Of a stretch of DNA of 64,000 nt, positions 1 to 7,720 are shown one piece after another. The notes below the pieces were generated by a model. The model was given only the letters and a program-made list of their open reading frames with translations. It was not told the DNA's origin and ran no database searches. The stretch comes from an uncultured Eubacteriales bacterium (lineage in GTDB: Bacteria > Bacillota > Clostridia > Christensenellales > Aristaeellaceae): contig CADAPM010000002.1 of NCBI GenBank assembly GCA_902789795.1, forward strand, positions 62,001 to 126,000. Reading direction: 5' to 3'. A program made the translations under genes and the position numbers. Position 1 is the stretch's first letter. Every line of letters begins with the position of its first letter.

Positions 1-131
1 ATCTCCGAGTGGTCCAGATAATAACAATCCTGATGGATGACCGTCACCGGTACAGCGAGGTCCTTGATCAGCTGTTCGGCCAAAGTGGTTTTACCTGAAC
101 CGCTGGCGCCGCAGATTCCGATAAAAAGCAT
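1..131 (-). CDS. udk: Uridine kinase-like P-loop kinase (5' end only, runs off the window)
   Basis: The first 43 codons of a minus-strand gene are visible; the rest lies before position 1. The protein opens with a hydrophobic beta strand and a perfect Walker A loop (GASGSGKT, residues 8-15), followed by the sequence HQDCYYLD near residue 37, which matches the substrate-binding segment of uridine kinase/phosphoribulokinase-like enzymes. Uridine kinases phosphorylate uridine and cytidine in pyrimidine salvage in the cytosol. The ATG at 131 follows an AGGAGG ribosome-binding site at the right distance. It sits just downstream of yajC and of a terminator-like hairpin, so it may depend on read-through. 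Family membership is fairly sure; the exact substrate is not, because only the N-terminus is seen. Confidence 0.75.
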   Translation of the reverse strand, partial: MLFIGICGASGSGKTTLAEQLIKDLAVPVTVIHQDCYYLDHSE

Positions 132-141
132 AAGCCCTCCT

Positions 142-172
142 AAAAAACCGCGGCCTGAAAGCTGCCGCGGTT
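142..172 (-). terminator. Rho-independent terminator after yajC
   Basis: A 9-bp perfect stem (146-154 with 164-172, AACCGCGGC and its complement) with a 9-nt loop is followed on the minus strand by a run of T residues (147-142). It lies between yajC and the kinase gene; the kinase ribosome-binding site begins directly after the T-run, so partial read-through is possible. Confidence 0.75.
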
Positions 173-198
173 ATGATTCGTCGACTTATTTGGTTGGA

Positions 199-588
199 TT
201 ACGCGAGCAGTTCGCCCTCGTTTTCCACAGAGACCTCTTCCACATTGCGGATGGCCCAGCGCGCAACGACCATTTCGGTGCGGTCGCCGCCGACGGCCAG
301 GGTGATCGTGTCATCCTTGATCTTCGTGATGGTGCCGTAAATGCCGCCGATGGTGCAGATGCGGTCGCCGGATTTCAGCGCGGCAAGCATCTCCTTGACC
401 TTTTTATCCTTCTTGCGCTGGGGACGGATCAGCAGGAAATAGAACACGGCGATCATCAGCACCATGCTGATCAGCATGGAGATCAACTGAGCTCCGCCGG
501 CTCCAGCCATATCCGCTCCCGCTTCGCCGGTCGCGGCAGCAGCGCCCTCTGCATAGGCCGCAGTAATGCCAAAGATTTTTTCCAACAT
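199..588 (-). CDS. yajC: YajC, accessory subunit of the Sec translocon
   Basis: Protein of 129 aa. After a short alanine/glycine-rich N-terminal segment there is one transmembrane helix (about residues 34-56) ending in the family signature FLLIRPQRKK, then a basic stretch and a small beta-rich cytoplasmic domain (GDRICTIGGIYGTI). YajC associates with SecDF and YidC at the membrane and supports protein export. The ATG at 588 is preferred over the in-frame TTG at 591 because it is better spaced from the upstream GGCAGG. A promoter lies upstream (645-673) and a terminator downstream. Unlike the common yajC-secD-secF order, the next gene is a kinase, so secDF must be elsewhere. Confidence 0.93.
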   Translation of the reverse strand: MLEKIFGITAAYAEGAAAATGEAGADMAGAGGAQLISMLISMVLMIAVFYFLLIRPQRKKDKKVKEMLAALKSGDRICTIGGIYGTITKIKDDTITLAVGGDRTEMVVARWAIRNVEEVSVENEGELLA

Positions 589-644
589 CAATTCTGACCT
601 GCCTTTCAGTTATACGCATATTCCTGACAATGCGTTCGAAGAGC

Positions 645-673
645 ATTATAGCAAAAGAATCGGTTATTGTAAA
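645..673 (-). promoter_or_regulatory. Sigma-A-type promoter of yajC
   Basis: On the minus strand TTTACA (673-668) and TATAAT (650-645) are separated by 17 bp, close to consensus, about 57 bp upstream of the yajC start. Confidence 0.75.
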
Positions 674-713
674 GCAATTTGAACAAGATGTTTTTAAGGG
701 GCCGATCTGATAC

Positions 714-1403
714 TTAAGCCCGATGCGCACACAGCACGCGGAGCGAAGCGGCCAGATGCTGATGGTGAACTCTCGTAGCGTCAAAATGGACGCTCTGGAA
801 GGCCAACTGCATGATCGGGCCGGACGCGAACGCGCAGATCAGTGTGCCGATCCCAACGGGCCCACCCAGCAGCCAGCCCACAAAGGTCGCGAAACTCAGC
901 AGACAGATGCTGACCGCTCCAATCGGCATGAACCGGATACGTTTGGACAGCCCAACGAGCAGAGTGTCCCTGGGCCCGCAACCAAGGGATGCGATCATAT
1001 ATGCGTACTGCGTATAGGCGCTGATCACGAGACCGGCCAGCATCATCAGGATCCCGGACAGCATCGTATTTGCTTTGGGAAACAGATTCAGCATATTGAA
1101 AAAGTCCACCGATTTTCCTACGACGATGGAATCAATGATCATCGTGATCCCGATCGGTTCCCTTAACAGGATATCAATGACCAGGATGGTAAATGAGACC
1201 GTGATCGATGCGGTGCCGTACAGCATCCCGGTGCTTTTGGAGAGCCCCAGGTTCAGCACGTCCTATGGTCCTGCTCCAATGTTCGCATGGATCGTCAGAT
1301 AGACGCCGAACCCGTTGATAAACAGACTGACAGCTGCCGTTAATGCGTTGAGAAGGATCGATACGGGGGTCCTGTTATCATGCAGTGTATGCATTGAGAT
1401 CAT
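714..1403 (-). pseudogene. YczE/YitT-like membrane protein gene interrupted by an in-frame amber codon
   Basis: Reading from the ATG at 1403, a 46-residue N-terminal part ends at a TAG (1265-1263), and the same frame continues without a shift for another 180 codons to the TAA at 714. Across the stop the sequence is NIGAGP-stop-DVLNLGLS; the family normally has NIGADPWDVL there, so a TGG tryptophan codon has become TAG. The remainder encodes five or six hydrophobic helices typical of YczE/YyaS membrane proteins, whose function is unknown. No ribosome-binding site stands out for restart at the GTG or ATG codons after the stop. Either a genuine pseudogene, a polymorphism, or a base-call error; the rest of the frame is intact, so the mutation is recent if real. 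Confidence 0.8.
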
Positions 1404-1442
1404 AAGCGCCTCGTCTTGATTTCCAAATGTGATGAAAGAAGT

Positions 1443-1466
1443 AAAGCCCCTGTCAGCAGGGGCTTT
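1443..1466 (-). terminator. Hairpin terminator downstream of tRNA-Ser
   Basis: A 9-bp perfect stem (1443-1451 with 1458-1466) with a 6-nt loop lies 25 bp after the tRNA-Ser 3' end on the minus strand. The following tract (ACTTCTTTC) is only moderately T-rich. Confidence 0.6.
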
Positions 1467-1490
1467 GACGGGCTGATTTGCCCGAAAGAG

Positions 1491-1576
1491 CGGAGCGGGT
1501 GGGATTCGAACCCACGGACGGTTGCCCGTCACCTGATTTCGAGTCAGGGCCGTTATGACCACTTCGATACCGCTCC
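1491..1576 (-). tRNA. tRNA-Ser (anticodon CGA)
   Basis: The minus strand folds as an 86-nt cloverleaf: 7-bp acceptor stem (GGAGCGG with CCGCTCC, discriminator G), anticodon stem CCTGA/TCAGG with loop CTCGAAA giving anticodon CGA (reads UCG), a long class II variable arm, and a T arm containing GGTTCGAATCC. The 3' CCA is not encoded. A perfect promoter lies at 1616-1644. Confidence 0.95.
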
Positions 1577-1615
1577 ATTTTTGTCCGCTTCAGTTATTCC
1601 GAACCGAACGCGGAG

Positions 1616-1644
1616 ATTATACGATGAAAACAGTTGCGTGTCAA
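1616..1644 (-). promoter_or_regulatory. Perfect consensus promoter for tRNA-Ser
   Basis: Minus strand TTGACA (1644-1639), 17-bp spacer, TATAAT (1621-1616). The -10 box lies 40 bp before the tRNA 5' end, implying a short 5' leader removed by RNase P. Confidence 0.85.
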
Positions 1645-1717
1645 GATTTTAAGAAATATGATCCTGCAGGCTTCCATGGATTCAGAAATGAGGGATGTTT
1701 TTCAGAATAAAAACTGT

Positions 1718-1746
1718 TTGACAACAGAATTTTACTATGCTATAAT
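1718..1746 (+). promoter_or_regulatory. Perfect consensus promoter for tRNA-Leu
   Basis: TTGACA (1718-1723), 17-bp spacer, TATAAT (1741-1746), 12 bp before the tRNA-Leu 5' end. It is divergent from the equally perfect tRNA-Ser promoter. Confidence 0.88.
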
Positions 1747-1758
1747 ACGTCCGTTCTC

Positions 1759-1840
1759 GCGGCCATGGCGGAATTGGCATACGCGCACGTTTGAGGGGCG
1801 TGTCCTTAACCGGGTACGAGTTCAAGTCTCGTTGGCCGCA
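1759..1840 (+). tRNA. tRNA-Leu (anticodon GAG)
   Basis: 82-nt class II tRNA: acceptor stem GCGGCCA/TGGCCGC with discriminator A, anticodon stem CACGT/GCGTG with loop TTGAGGG giving anticodon GAG (reads CUC and CUU), a variable arm, and a T arm with GTTCAAGTC. The CCA end is not encoded, so it must be added after 3' trimming. Confidence 0.93.
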
Positions 1841-1842
1841 CT

Positions 1843-1880
1843 AAAAACCTTGATTCCGTCACGGAACCAAGGTTTTTCTC
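1843..1880 (+). terminator. Terminator after tRNA-Leu
   Basis: A 10-bp stem AAAAACCTTG/CAAGGTTTTT (1843-1852 with 1868-1877) with further internal pairing (TTCCG/CGGAA) ends in TTTTTCTC. It separates the tRNA from the rph-rdgB gene 54 bp further on; no clear separate promoter for that gene is visible, so read-through may feed it. Confidence 0.75.
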
Positions 1881-1931
1881 ATATTCAGAATAATTACTGC
1901 TTCTGTGACCGTATAAAAGGAGGATGCTATC

Positions 1932-3257
1932 GTGGAACGGCAGGATGGTCGTCGGAATGACGAACTCAGGACCCATGAGATCATTGTGGATTTTGTACCG
2001 ACAGCCGCAGGCAGCTGCCTGATCAGGACGGGAAATACCCGCGTTATCTGCACTGCGTCGGTGGAGGAAAGCGTGCCTCCTTTTCTGAAAGGCAAGGGAG
2101 AAGGCTGGCTGACGGCTGAATACGCCATGCTGCCGGCATCCACAGGCCGCAGAAAGGCAAGGGACGGCATCAAGAAAGATGGTCGCGGCGTAGAGATCAG
2201 CAGACTGATCGGACGTGCCCTGCGCCAGGCGCTGGACAGGCGGTATCTGGGAGAGCGCACGCTCACCATCGACTGTGATGTACTGACGGCGGACGGCGGC
2301 ACCCGAACCGCCGCCATTACCGGTGGCTTTATTGCCCTTTCGTTGGCGGTCGATAAGCTGTTGCGCGAGGGTAAGCTCAAGGAGTCCCCCATCATCCACC
2401 AGATCGCTGCCGTTAGCGCGGGCATCGTGGATGGGACTCCCTGCTTGGATCTCTGCTATACGGAGGATTCGACCGCAGGGACGGATATGAACTTTATCGT
2501 CAACGAAAACGGCGACTTTGTGGAGCTTCAGGGCACTGGAGAAGGCTGCGCCTTTTCGCTTGAGCAGCTGAATGAGCTGCTTTCTCTCGGCCTGAGTGGC
2601 TGCAGGCAGCTGATCGAACTGCAGAACGCGGCGCTGGAGGGGCGGGTGCTGCCCCTTGAAACCAAGCGCACCATCGTTATCGCCAGTAATAACGCGCATA
2701 AGGTCTCCGAGATCCGTACCATGCTGGGCGATCGTTTTCACGTGATGAGCATGAGTGAAGCCGGCTTCCATGATGAGATCGAGGAGAACGGGAAAACCTT
2801 TGAAGAGAATGCCCTGATCAAGGCCCGGCAGGTGGCGAAGGCCACCGGATATGCGGCCCTTGGCGATGACAGCGGATTGAGCGTGGCAGCCCTGAATGGT
2901 GCGCCCGGCGTCTACTCAGCACGATATGCCGGTGAGCACGGAAACGACGCCGCCAACAACGCACTCTTGATCCGCAACCTACAGGAGCATCCGAAGCCCT
3001 GGAATGCCGAATTTGTATGCGCGATGGCCCTGTGTCTGCCCGGCGGTTACAGCCGCGTGGTGCGGGGATCCTGCCCCGGCACGATCGTCGAGGACGCGCG
3101 CGGAAACGGCGGGTTCGGCTATGATCCTCATTTCCTTTATGAGACCGGGGAGACCTTTGCGCAGATGGCCCAGGAAGAAAAGAACCGCATCTCCCATCGG
3201 GCGCGCGCTATGAGTATGATGATGGAGGAGCTTGGCAAGCTATGCCGTCCGTCCTGA
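1932..3257 (+). CDS. rph-rdgB: RNase PH fused to RdgB/HAM1 inosine/xanthosine triphosphate pyrophosphatase
   Basis: A 441-aa two-domain protein. Residues 1-240 are RNase PH, a phosphorolytic 3'-5' exoribonuclease that trims tRNA precursors (family signatures GEGWLTAEYAMLP, STGRRKARDG and DCDVLTADGGTRTA). Residues 246-441 are a complete RdgB/HAM1 domain (ASNNAHK at 251-257, LGDDSGL, GFGYDPHF, NRISHRARA), which hydrolyses ITP, dITP and XTP to keep deaminated purines out of nucleic acids. The start is a GTG behind AAAGGAGG. Both halves have their active-site motifs, so both activities are expected. The gene lies just after a tRNA that needs 3' processing and overlaps the next gene by 16 bp. Fusions of this kind are known in some Firmicutes. 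Confidence 0.95.
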   Translation: MERQDGRRNDELRTHEIIVDFVPTAAGSCLIRTGNTRVICTASVEESVPPFLKGKGEGWLTAEYAMLPASTGRRKARDGIKKDGRGVEISRLIGRALRQALDRRYLGERTLTIDCDVLTADGGTRTAAITGGFIALSLAVDKLLREGKLKESPIIHQIAAVSAGIVDGTPCLDLCYTEDSTAGTDMNFIVNENGDFVELQGTGEGCAFSLEQLNELLSLGLSGCRQLIELQNAALEGRVLPLETKRTIVIASNNAHKVSEIRTMLGDRFHVMSMSEAGFHDEIEENGKTFEENALIKARQVAKATGYAALGDDSGLSVAALNGAPGVYSARYAGEHGNDAANNALLIRNLQEHPKPWNAEFVCAMALCLPGGYSRVVRGSCPGTIVEDARGNGGFGYDPHFLYETGETFAQMAQEEKNRISHRARAMSMMMEELGKLCRPS

Positions 3258-3709
3258 AAAAGATCCTCGTGATGTCTGACTCCCACGGCTATTCCGTCGA
3301 AAACATCCTGATGAAGGCGGAGAGCATGGGGCCCATCGACGCAGTATTCCATGCGGGCGACGGGTGCCGTGATCTTGACCGGTATGCGGGAGACCTGCCG
3401 ATGATCTATCAGGTCTCCGGAAACTGCGACTTTTTTCCGGCAGCCCGGGAACTGACCTTTGATCTTTTCGGCAAAAGGTTTCTGCTCTGCCATGGGCATC
3501 ATTACAGCGTCAAATCCACCATGTCCCTGCTCGAAGACCGCGCGAGGGATGTCAAGGCTGACTGCGTCGTTTTCGGGCACACGCACCGGGTGTACAATCA
3601 GGAGCGGAACGGTATCTTGTACCTGAACCCCGGCGCTGCCTGCGAGCGGCAGTTCATGCTGCTCTATGTGTACGATAACGGCAGTCTCTATGCCAGAGTG
3701 TTTTCTTAA
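3242..3709 (+). CDS. YfcE/MJ0936-type metallophosphoesterase
   Basis: A 155-aa single-domain phosphodiesterase with the complete two-metal motif set in order: DSHG (near residue 12), GDG (near 40), GNCDF (near 60), a histidine block LLCHGHHY (near 80) and GHTHR (near 115). Enzymes of this family (YfcE, MJ0936) cleave phosphodiesters in vitro; the physiological substrate is usually unknown. It overlaps the end of rph-rdgB by 16 bp, so the two are probably translationally coupled and share a nucleotide-housekeeping theme. The ATG at 3242 is used because the first beta strand (KKILVMSDSHG) begins only seven residues in. Confidence 0.88.
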   Translation: MPSVLKKILVMSDSHGYSVENILMKAESMGPIDAVFHAGDGCRDLDRYAGDLPMIYQVSGNCDFFPAARELTFDLFGKRFLLCHGHHYSVKSTMSLLEDRARDVKADCVVFGHTHRVYNQERNGILYLNPGAACERQFMLLYVYDNGSLYARVFS

Positions 3710-3721
3710 TAAGGAGATATC

Positions 3722-5452
3722 ATGCCACTTGATGGAATAACGCTGCGCTTCGCCGTTCAGGAACTGCAGTGCCTGGTGGGCGGACGCATCGACCGTGCGA
3801 CGCAGCCGGAAAAAGATATGGCTGTGCTGCTGATCCGCAATGAGAACAGGAACACGAAGCTGCTCCTAAGCGCAAGCCCTGCCATGGCCCGTTTCCATAT
3901 TACGGACGAGAGCTTTACCAATCCGGATCAGGCGCCCATGTTTTGCATGCTGCTCAGGAAATACCTGATCGGCGGCAGGATCGTATCCATCGAGCAGCCC
4001 TATGGCGACCGTGCTGTATGTATCACTATCAATAACCGGGATGAATTGGGCGAAAGCGGCCCCTGTGAATTGTGGCTGGAGCTGATGGGCCGGCACAGCA
4101 ATCTGACACTGGTCAAGAACGGAAAGATCATCGATTCGATCCGTCATGTGAGCTCGGATATGAGCCGGGTCAGGCATATGCTGCCAGGCCTGGAGTTCGT
4201 GCGTCCACCCCGGCAGGACAAGCTGACCCTTGAAGAACTCGAACCTGAAAAACTGCAAGATCGGCTTAAGAATGAGCACGGAAATCTGTCTTCCGCCCTG
4301 CTCAGGCATATCACCGGTCTTTCCCCCGTCAGCGCGCAGGAATGGGCGCTGAGAGTGACCGGACTCAAAGAGGCATCCGTCGACAGCGTCGATATTGGGA
4401 CTGTATCGGAGAAGCTTTGTGATTTCAGCCGCAAGCTGATGGACCTGAAAGCGCCGCAGCTGCTGGTGGATGCGTCGGGCAGGAGGCTCGATTTCTTCCC
4501 GTTTACCTATCTGAGCTATCCGATGGAGATGCAGAAACCCTGCCCGTCCGTGCAGGAAGCCATGTCCCGCTTCTACAGCGTGCGCGACCGGAATGAACGC
4601 ATGCAGCAGAAATCGGCATCGCTGAAACGCCTCGTAAAGACCATGATCGAACGGGACGAAAAGAAGCTCATGCTGCTGGAGGACGCGCTCAGGGACGCGG
4701 CGGATGCAGACCGCTACCGTCTGTACGGAGAGCTGCTGAGCGCGCAGATGCACCTGGTCAGCAAAGGCAGCCGGGAAGTGCGCCTCCAGAATTTCTATGA
4801 TGCCGATAATCAGACCATCCTGATCCCGCTGGATGAAACCCTCTCCCCCGTCCAGAACGCCCAGAAATACTTCAAGCGCTACAGGAAGGCCATGGCCTCC
4901 CGAAAGACCTCTTCCGAACAAAAGGCGCTGTGCCTGCAGGAGCTTCAGATCCTTGAAGAAACGGCCTTCGAGCTGGAACGCTGCGAGATGCCGGAGGATC
5001 TGAATGATATCCGGAAGATCCTGGAGGCTCAGGGGATCCTGAAGCCAGACAAGGCGTCAAAGAAAAAGAAGCAGCCCGTCAGCACTCCTCTGCGCTTCAA
5101 AAGCCGTGACGGATTTTCGATCCTTGCAGGCAAGAACGGCCTGCAGAACGAACGCATCACAAAAGAAGCCGACGGAGACGATATGTGGCTGCATGCCAAG
5201 GATATGCCCGGTTCCCACGTGATCATCTGCCTCAATAAAAAACCGGTCACTCAGGATGCTCTGATGGATGCGGCCAGGATCGCGGCCTGGTACTCAAAAT
5301 CGAGAGGCCTCAGTGTTCCGGTGGATTATACTTACCGCCGATATGTCAAAAAGCCAGGGGGCACACCGACCGGTTTTGTCACTTTTACACATAATAAAAC
5401 GCTTCTGATCAGCACCACGGAAGCTGAAATACGGGAACTTGTTCTACAGTAA
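3722..5452 (+). CDS. rqcH: RqcH (NFACT family), ribosome quality control factor
   Basis: A 576-aa NFACT protein preceded by AAGGAGATATC. Order: NFACT-N domain (about 1-270, with the conserved ELMGRHSNLTLV segment near 120), helix-hairpin-helix/coiled coil (about 280-440), and an NFACT-R domain (about 455-570, starting FKSRDGFSILAGKNGLQNE and containing WLHAKDMPGSHVI). In Bacillus, RqcH binds stalled 50S-peptidyl-tRNA and recruits tRNA-Ala to add C-terminal alanine tails that mark the nascent chain for degradation. Older annotations call this family fibronectin-binding protein. Length and architecture are typical. It closes the rph-rdgB/yfcE gene run. Confidence 0.93.
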   Translation: MPLDGITLRFAVQELQCLVGGRIDRATQPEKDMAVLLIRNENRNTKLLLSASPAMARFHITDESFTNPDQAPMFCMLLRKYLIGGRIVSIEQPYGDRAVCITINNRDELGESGPCELWLELMGRHSNLTLVKNGKIIDSIRHVSSDMSRVRHMLPGLEFVRPPRQDKLTLEELEPEKLQDRLKNEHGNLSSALLRHITGLSPVSAQEWALRVTGLKEASVDSVDIGTVSEKLCDFSRKLMDLKAPQLLVDASGRRLDFFPFTYLSYPMEMQKPCPSVQEAMSRFYSVRDRNERMQQKSASLKRLVKTMIERDEKKLMLLEDALRDAADADRYRLYGELLSAQMHLVSKGSREVRLQNFYDADNQTILIPLDETLSPVQNAQKYFKRYRKAMASRKTSSEQKALCLQELQILEETAFELERCEMPEDLNDIRKILEAQGILKPDKASKKKKQPVSTPLRFKSRDGFSILAGKNGLQNERITKEADGDDMWLHAKDMPGSHVIICLNKKPVTQDALMDAARIAAWYSKSRGLSVPVDYTYRRYVKKPGGTPTGFVTFTHNKTLLISTTEAEIRELVLQ

Positions 5453-5689
5453 TTTTCTGCTGCCCTGAAATTGCCACATTTTTATGCGACAAATGGCAAA
5501 ATATTCCTTTATTTCGGCCGCAGCAGTACTGGTAATTCTTTTAGATCCATGGTATAATCGCATCAGGCAAACGCCAGTATTGGCGTATGTGTCGAAACAT
5601 TCTAATACTCGTCACTCAAATTCAACATGAAAGCAGATATCTGTGCGCGAGTTTCTGAATAACTGTACCATGTCAGAAAGGATTATTGT
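5453..5689 (+). promoter_or_regulatory. Intergenic region with extended -10 promoter and leader hairpin of RNase J
   Basis: No gene in these 237 bp. A TTGCCA/TGGCAA inverted repeat (5471-5499) may weakly end rqcH transcription. An extended -10 promoter is visible (TG at 5550-5551, TATAAT at 5553-5558) with no good -35 box. About 12 bp after the -10 box a short hairpin ACGCCA-GTAT-TGGCGT (5571-5586) would form at the very 5' end of the roughly 125-nt leader of the RNase J gene. Confidence 0.6.
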
Positions 5690-7354
5690 ATGGCAGCATC
5701 CCAGAAAGTTAGAATCATTCCCCTGGGCGGCGTTGAAGAGATCGGAAAGAACATTACAGCCATTGAATATGGCGATGATATCATCGTGATCGACTGCGGT
5801 TCCATTTTCCCGAAAGAGGATATGCTCGGAATCGACCTGGTCATTCCCGATATTACCTGGTTGGAAGAAAACCGTGACCGCGTTCGCGGCTATGTGATCA
5901 CCCACGGTCACGAGGATCATATTGGCGCCACACCCTACGTACTGCCGCGGGTGCCGGCGCCTGTTTACGGAACAAGGCTCACCCTGGCGCTGATCGAGGC
6001 AAAACTGCGGGAGCACCGCATCCAGAATATCCAATTGAACACGGTCAAACCGCACGACGTCGTCAAGCTGGGTGCGTTTTCTGTGGAATTCATCCATGTC
6101 AATCACTCGATCCCCGGCGCGTGCGCGCTGGCCATCACTTGCCCGGCCGGCGTGATCGTGCACTCCGGCGACTTTAAGATCGACTTCACTCCGGTAGACG
6201 GACAGGTCACAGACCTGAGCACCCTGGCCCGCCTGGGCGACAAGGGCGTCCTCGCTCTGCTGTGCGAAAGCACGAACGTGGAGCGCAAGGGCTATACCAT
6301 GTCTGAACGGAACATCGGTGATACCTTCAAAAAGCAGTTCCGCGACGCGGAAGGCCGCGTGATCATCGCCATGTTCGCGAGCAATATCAACCGCGTTCAG
6401 CAGGTCATCAACTGTGCCCTCAATTATGACCGCAAGATCTGCTTTGTGGGCCGGTCCATGGTCAACGTGAGCCAGGTGGCGTTGGAGCTGGGAGAATTGG
6501 TGATCCCGCCCGAAGCACTGATCGAAGTAGATGATATTGAGAATTACCGCGACGACCAGATCCTGATCCTGACGACGGGAAGCCAGGGCGAACCCATGAG
6601 CGGCCTCACGCGCATGGCCTACGCGGAGCACCGTAAGCTGCAGATCAAGCCCTCGGACCGCGTGATCATTTCCGCTACGCCGATCCCGGGCAACGAGAAA
6701 TTTGTTTCCCGCGTGATCGACCAGATCTATCGCTGCGGCGCTACTGTGATCTACAGTGCCATGGCAGAGGTACACGTATCCGGCCATGCCTGCCAGGAAG
6801 AAATCAAGCTGATGCACACGCTGGTAAAGCCGCATTACTTTATCCCGGTGCACGGCGAATACCGCATGCTGTGGCAGCACGCGGAGCTGGCGGAATCCAT
6901 GGGCATGGAACTGGAGAACATCATCGTGCCCACTCCCGGCTGTGTGATCGAACTGAGCGAAGACCAGCTGTCGATGGGTGAACCGGTGCCCGTCGGCGAG
7001 GTGCTGGTGGATGGCCTGGGCATCGGCGATGTTGGCAACGTGGTGCTTCGCGACCGCAAACACCTGAGCCAGGAAGGCCTGATCATCGTCGCCATGGCCT
7101 TCGATCGTACAAATGGCGTGCTGGTCTCCGGACCCGATGTGATCTCCCGCGGATTCGTGTATGTGCGCGAGAATGAAGACATCATCGAGCAGATCCAGGA
7201 TGTCGTCCGCGCCATCATCCTGAGCTATGGCCGCATTGACGGCGCTGACTGGCCGATCATCAAGAACCGCATCAAAGACGAGCTTCATCGCTTCATTTAT
7301 GACAAGATCAAGAGGAATCCCATGATCCTCCCGATCATCGTCGATTTGGGATAA
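5690..7354 (+). CDS. rnj: Ribonuclease J
   Basis: A 554-aa metallo-beta-lactamase/beta-CASP ribonuclease. The metal motif THGHEDHIG lies near residue 74, the beta-CASP region in the middle contains SQGEP and SATPIPGNE, and SGHACQEE plus PVHGEYRML mark the later conserved motifs; a C-terminal domain follows. RNase J combines 5'-3' exonuclease and endonuclease activity and is central to mRNA decay and rRNA maturation in Firmicutes. The ATG follows GAAAGGATTATTGT. It has its own promoter and a leader hairpin, and heads a run of genes (ylbF, mltG, U32) with very short spacing. Whether this is the J1 or J2 type cannot be decided from one copy. Confidence 0.95.
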   Translation: MAASQKVRIIPLGGVEEIGKNITAIEYGDDIIVIDCGSIFPKEDMLGIDLVIPDITWLEENRDRVRGYVITHGHEDHIGATPYVLPRVPAPVYGTRLTLALIEAKLREHRIQNIQLNTVKPHDVVKLGAFSVEFIHVNHSIPGACALAITCPAGVIVHSGDFKIDFTPVDGQVTDLSTLARLGDKGVLALLCESTNVERKGYTMSERNIGDTFKKQFRDAEGRVIIAMFASNINRVQQVINCALNYDRKICFVGRSMVNVSQVALELGELVIPPEALIEVDDIENYRDDQILILTTGSQGEPMSGLTRMAYAEHRKLQIKPSDRVIISATPIPGNEKFVSRVIDQIYRCGATVIYSAMAEVHVSGHACQEEIKLMHTLVKPHYFIPVHGEYRMLWQHAELAESMGMELENIIVPTPGCVIELSEDQLSMGEPVPVGEVLVDGLGIGDVGNVVLRDRKHLSQEGLIIVAMAFDRTNGVLVSGPDVISRGFVYVRENEDIIEQIQDVVRAIILSYGRIDGADWPIIKNRIKDELHRFIYDKIKRNPMILPIIVDLG

Positions 7355-7372
7355 AGACGGAGAGTACCGACC

Positions 7373-7720
7373 ATGGATATTAGGAATGCTGAAGTGGCTC
7401 TGGCTGAGGCCGTCAAGGCAACGGATGAGTACAAAGAGTTCAGCCGCCTGAAAGAAATGGTATTCAGCGATCCCGTCAGCGCGGCGCTGCTGAAAGAATA
7501 CGAGTCGCTGCAGACGAAGCTGCAGATGTATGCGCTGACTGGCAAGGAAGCGGCCCAGAGCGATATCGACCGGTTCACGCAGCTGAATGGCATCATGGGG
7601 CTGTCTCAGCAGACAGGCGCTTATCTGCTCAGCAAGGTCAGGATGCATAAGCTGTTGGCGGATGTGTTTGCGCATCTCTCCGAAGCGTGCCAGCTGCCTA
7701 TCGAAATGCCGAACTTATGA
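7373..7720 (+). CDS. YlbF/YmcA family protein
   Basis: A 115-aa almost wholly helical protein of the YlbF/YmcA (Com_YlbF) family: an N-terminal helix (ALAEAVKATDEYKEF), a central helix with LLKEYESLQTKLQMYALTGKE, and a C-terminal helix. In Bacillus, YlbF, YmcA and YaaT form an Fe-S complex that acts with RNase Y in mRNA maturation and affects competence, sporulation and biofilm formation. Lying immediately after RNase J fits a role in RNA turnover, but that is inference. Its stop codon overlaps the start of the next gene (ATGA). Confidence 0.8.
   Translation: MDIRNAEVALAEAVKATDEYKEFSRLKEMVFSDPVSAALLKEYESLQTKLQMYALTGKEAAQSDIDRFTQLNGIMGLSQQTGAYLLSKVRMHKLLADVFAHLSEACQLPIEMPNL

Noticed and set aside
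1263-1265. Pyrrolysine or read-through at the amber codon of the YczE-like gene
   Set aside because: No pylT, pylS or other read-through element is visible, and the amber replaces a conserved tryptophan; point mutation or base-call error is simpler.
5612-7675. Minus-strand 687-residue open frame opposite RNase J
   Set aside because: Antisense shadow; no domain and no plausible start.
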